A stretch of DNA of 62,331 nucleotides from Bryobacterales bacterium (GTDB lineage: Bacteria; Acidobacteriota; Terriglobia; Bryobacterales; Bryobacteraceae): positions 9,825 through 72,155 of the forward strand of contig PNAJ01000151.1 of the NCBI GenBank assembly GCA_003170295.1, in the 5' to 3' direction. The notes below the pieces were generated by a model. The model had not been told where the DNA came from. It did no database searches and saw nothing but the letters and a program-made list of their open reading frames with translations. Made by a program: the position numbers and the translations under genes. Positions 60,978 through 62,331 of the stretch are shown here, piece after piece (position 1 is the first letter of the stretch; each line of letters starts with the position of its first letter).

Positions 60978-62258
60978 CTAACCGCCGTCACCGTCACCAC
61001 CGCCGCCGTCACCCCCACCGCCGCCGTCACCACCACCGCCGCCGCCTCCACTGCCGCCGTCACCACCACCACTGCCGCCGTCACCACCAAAGCCGCCGTC
61101 ACCACCACTGCCGCCGTCACCCATGCCGCCACCACTGCCGCCGTCACCACCGTCGCCGGTATAAACACAGACGGGGGCCGTCGATAAGGCACTCTGCAGA
61201 GAAAACATCAAGCCCTTTTGGGTTTCCATTCCGCCGACGCTAGCTGAAATGGAAAGGTCGCCTTGGCCGAGGCCCGGTGGAATGACGAGGTTGATCTGAT
61301 AGAGCCCGGCGCTTGAAAGGCCGACGAAAGTCGGCGCTACAAGGTAGTTATTAATGTAAAGACTGAGGGCGTTGGTAACCGGCGCGTCACCGGAAAATGC
61401 TTTTCCAGCGGGGACCACAGGACTGGTTGGTCCGAACCCGACGCCGAAGATTTCAATGACATCCCCTGCCTTGGCGGCCACCGTGTAATAGCCGAAGCAG
61501 TCTCCGGTGGGACCCAGGATATCGTAGGCTCCCGCACCGTAAGCTCCGGAACCGCCCGGTCTAAGAATGATGGCAGTGACATGCGTTGTGTCAAGCAGCA
61601 GGAACGACGGCGAAACCTGACTTAACGTGACGGTCGCTTTTGCGACGCCGGCGCTAGTGGTCACTACTACGGATACAGGCCCTCTCGCCGTATCGTCCGG
61701 CGCCTGCAGGTTGATTTGCCCGGGACTAACGAGCGAGAGAAACGCAGCTTTACCATTGATCTGCACGCTGGTACCGCCCAGGGACGTGGGAAAATTACCG
61801 TTCCAGACGGCTGTTCCGCCGGCTAGGTTGGTTCCATAGATCGATACCCATTCGCCAGGCTGGATGACGCTTGCCTTGCCGAAGATAGGAACAATACCAC
61901 CAGGGGAAATTACAGGTATCTTCGACTGGCTTGCCTGGGCGATAGCCGAGGCCTCGGCCTCGAGGTACAGTCCGGAATTCCGCCTTGCCATCGCTAACCT
62001 GACGGCCCTGAAAAGTGGCGTGTTCTCCGAAGTCGCGGAATGGTGTTCGGCCGCCAGCAGACTTGGCCTTGGCTCCACCGTGATGTCGCGAATACCGGTG
62101 CCTGTATTCGTCGCCATCGCCATGGCCGAGCCGGTAACCGCTGCATAAAGCTGCCAGTGAGCCGCACGACGTCTCAGCTCCTTCAAAGATGAAGGTCGAA
62201 GCGTGGCGAGATAAGCTTCCACGCCTTGGTTCGGATCGACTTTCCGCTCATCGCTCAT
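60978..62258 (-). CDS. TIGR03437-domain protein with a Gly/Asp-rich C-terminal tail
   Basis: The 426-residue product starts at ATG 62258 with GAGGTGA upstream. The N-terminus (residues 1-50) has an unusual leader: EAYLATLRPSSLKELRRRAA then HWQLYAAVTGSAMAMAT, a twin-Arg-like and mildly hydrophobic segment rather than a classical signal. Residues ~110-365 match TIGR03437, beginning PVISPGGIVPIFG and including GEWVSIYGTNL, SLVSPGQINLQAPDD, VIEIFGVGFGPTSPVVPAGK and SSAGLYQINLVIPPGL. After a Cys-Val-Tyr-Thr-Gly hinge, the last 58 residues are almost only Gly with 10 Asp and a few Ser, Phe and Met (repeats of GGDGG and SGG). It is the first gene of the hydroxylase operon. The tail is a plausible substrate for the hydroxylase domain at 57570. 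Confidence 0.85.
   Translation of the reverse strand: MSDERKVDPNQGVEAYLATLRPSSLKELRRRAAHWQLYAAVTGSAMAMATNTGTGIRDITVEPRPSLLAAEHHSATSENTPLFRAVRLAMARRNSGLYLEAEASAIAQASQSKIPVISPGGIVPIFGKASVIQPGEWVSIYGTNLAGGTAVWNGNFPTSLGGTSVQINGKAAFLSLVSPGQINLQAPDDTARGPVSVVVTTSAGVAKATVTLSQVSPSFLLLDTTHVTAIILRPGGSGAYGAGAYDILGPTGDCFGYYTVAAKAGDVIEIFGVGFGPTSPVVPAGKAFSGDAPVTNALSLYINNYLVAPTFVGLSSAGLYQINLVIPPGLGQGDLSISASVGGMETQKGLMFSLQSALSTAPVCVYTGDGGDGGSGGGMGDGGSGGDGGFGGDGGSGGGDGGSGGGGGGGDGGGGGDGGGGDGDGG
60981..61154. repeat. Low-complexity GCC/GTCACC-rich tract coding the Gly/Asp tail
   Basis: On the plus strand the tract is an imperfect mix of CCGCCGTCACC and CACCGCCGCC units. It encodes, on the minus strand, the 58-residue Gly-rich tail with 10 Asp. 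The units are irregular in length, so it is not a simple microsatellite, but replication slippage could change tail length between strains. Confidence 0.8.
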
Positions 62259-62331
62259 AAGTCACCTCGCGAGTCACAAGATTCGCTTAGCGACATTCGA
62301 TCCGGCAGGCTAGTCTCCTGTCCCAATGGTT

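Noticed and set aside
60981..61154. Possible CRISPR or simple microsatellite in the CCGCC/GTCACC tract
   Set aside because: Units vary in length and lack spacers of constant size. It is the coding sequence of a Gly/Asp-rich tail.

Overview
The window is about 62 kb of GC-rich bacterial DNA that most resembles an Acidobacteriota genome of the Bryobacterales/Solibacter type. This is inferred from family content: TIGR03437-type surface proteins, paired DUF1549/DUF1501 proteins, many Tat-exported sugar-acid enzymes, NHL and PD40 beta-propellers, a GH172 (DUF2961) enzyme and a Gly-Arg-Gly-rich S9 peptidase. No 16S rRNA or other strong taxonomic marker is present.

Layout. 0-13 kb: the 5' part of an RluA-type pseudouridine synthase runs off the left edge. 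It is followed by exported hydrolases (MBL fold, cysteine hydrolase, tannase family), a frameshifted enolase-superfamily gene, a TIM-barrel epimerase divergent from a Gfo/Idh oxidoreductase, a PQQ dehydrogenase with an N-terminal heme c domain, and ribosomal protein S21 set among gene stubs (AlkZ-like, TIGR03437, AT-hook, NTF2-like, DNA ligase). 13-19 kb: a four-gene minus-strand operon encodes a mannonate-dehydratase-like enzyme, an exported DegT aminotransferase, a ceramidase-like protein and a GH172 enzyme. 19-25 kb: mixed genes, including a terminase stub, a SIMPL protein and an exported galactonate-dehydratase-like enolase. 26-30.6 kb: a phage-satellite-like module (Zn-ribbon, small terminase, P4-type primase/helicase, CHC2-like primase, small Cys-rich protein) ends at a displaced 3' half of tRNA-Phe, which marks an integration site. 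A ruined tyrosine integrase lies 4 kb further right. 30.8-48 kb: exported peptidase, propellers, and three consecutive pairs of tandem paralogues (FMN 2-hydroxyacid dehydrogenases, NHL proteins, Fes-like esterases). 48-57 kb: a minus-strand operon of DUF1549, DUF1501 and two Ig-like/propeller giants.

57.5-62.3 kb holds the most interesting locus: three tightly spaced minus-strand genes. The first encodes a TIGR03437 protein ending in a 58-residue Gly/Asp-rich tail. The second encodes an exported protein of unknown function. The third encodes one polypeptide joining an Asp/Asn beta-hydroxylase-like Fe(II)/2-oxoglutarate domain, an orotate-phosphoribosyltransferase-like domain and a PQQ-type beta-propeller. 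My hypothesis is that the tail aspartates are the hydroxylase substrates. This is inference; only the domain matches and the arrangement are visible.

A second theme is gene decay. At least a dozen stubs or frameshifted genes occur in 62 kb, several of them partial duplicates of one another, beside REP-like tandem palindromes at 46.1 kb.
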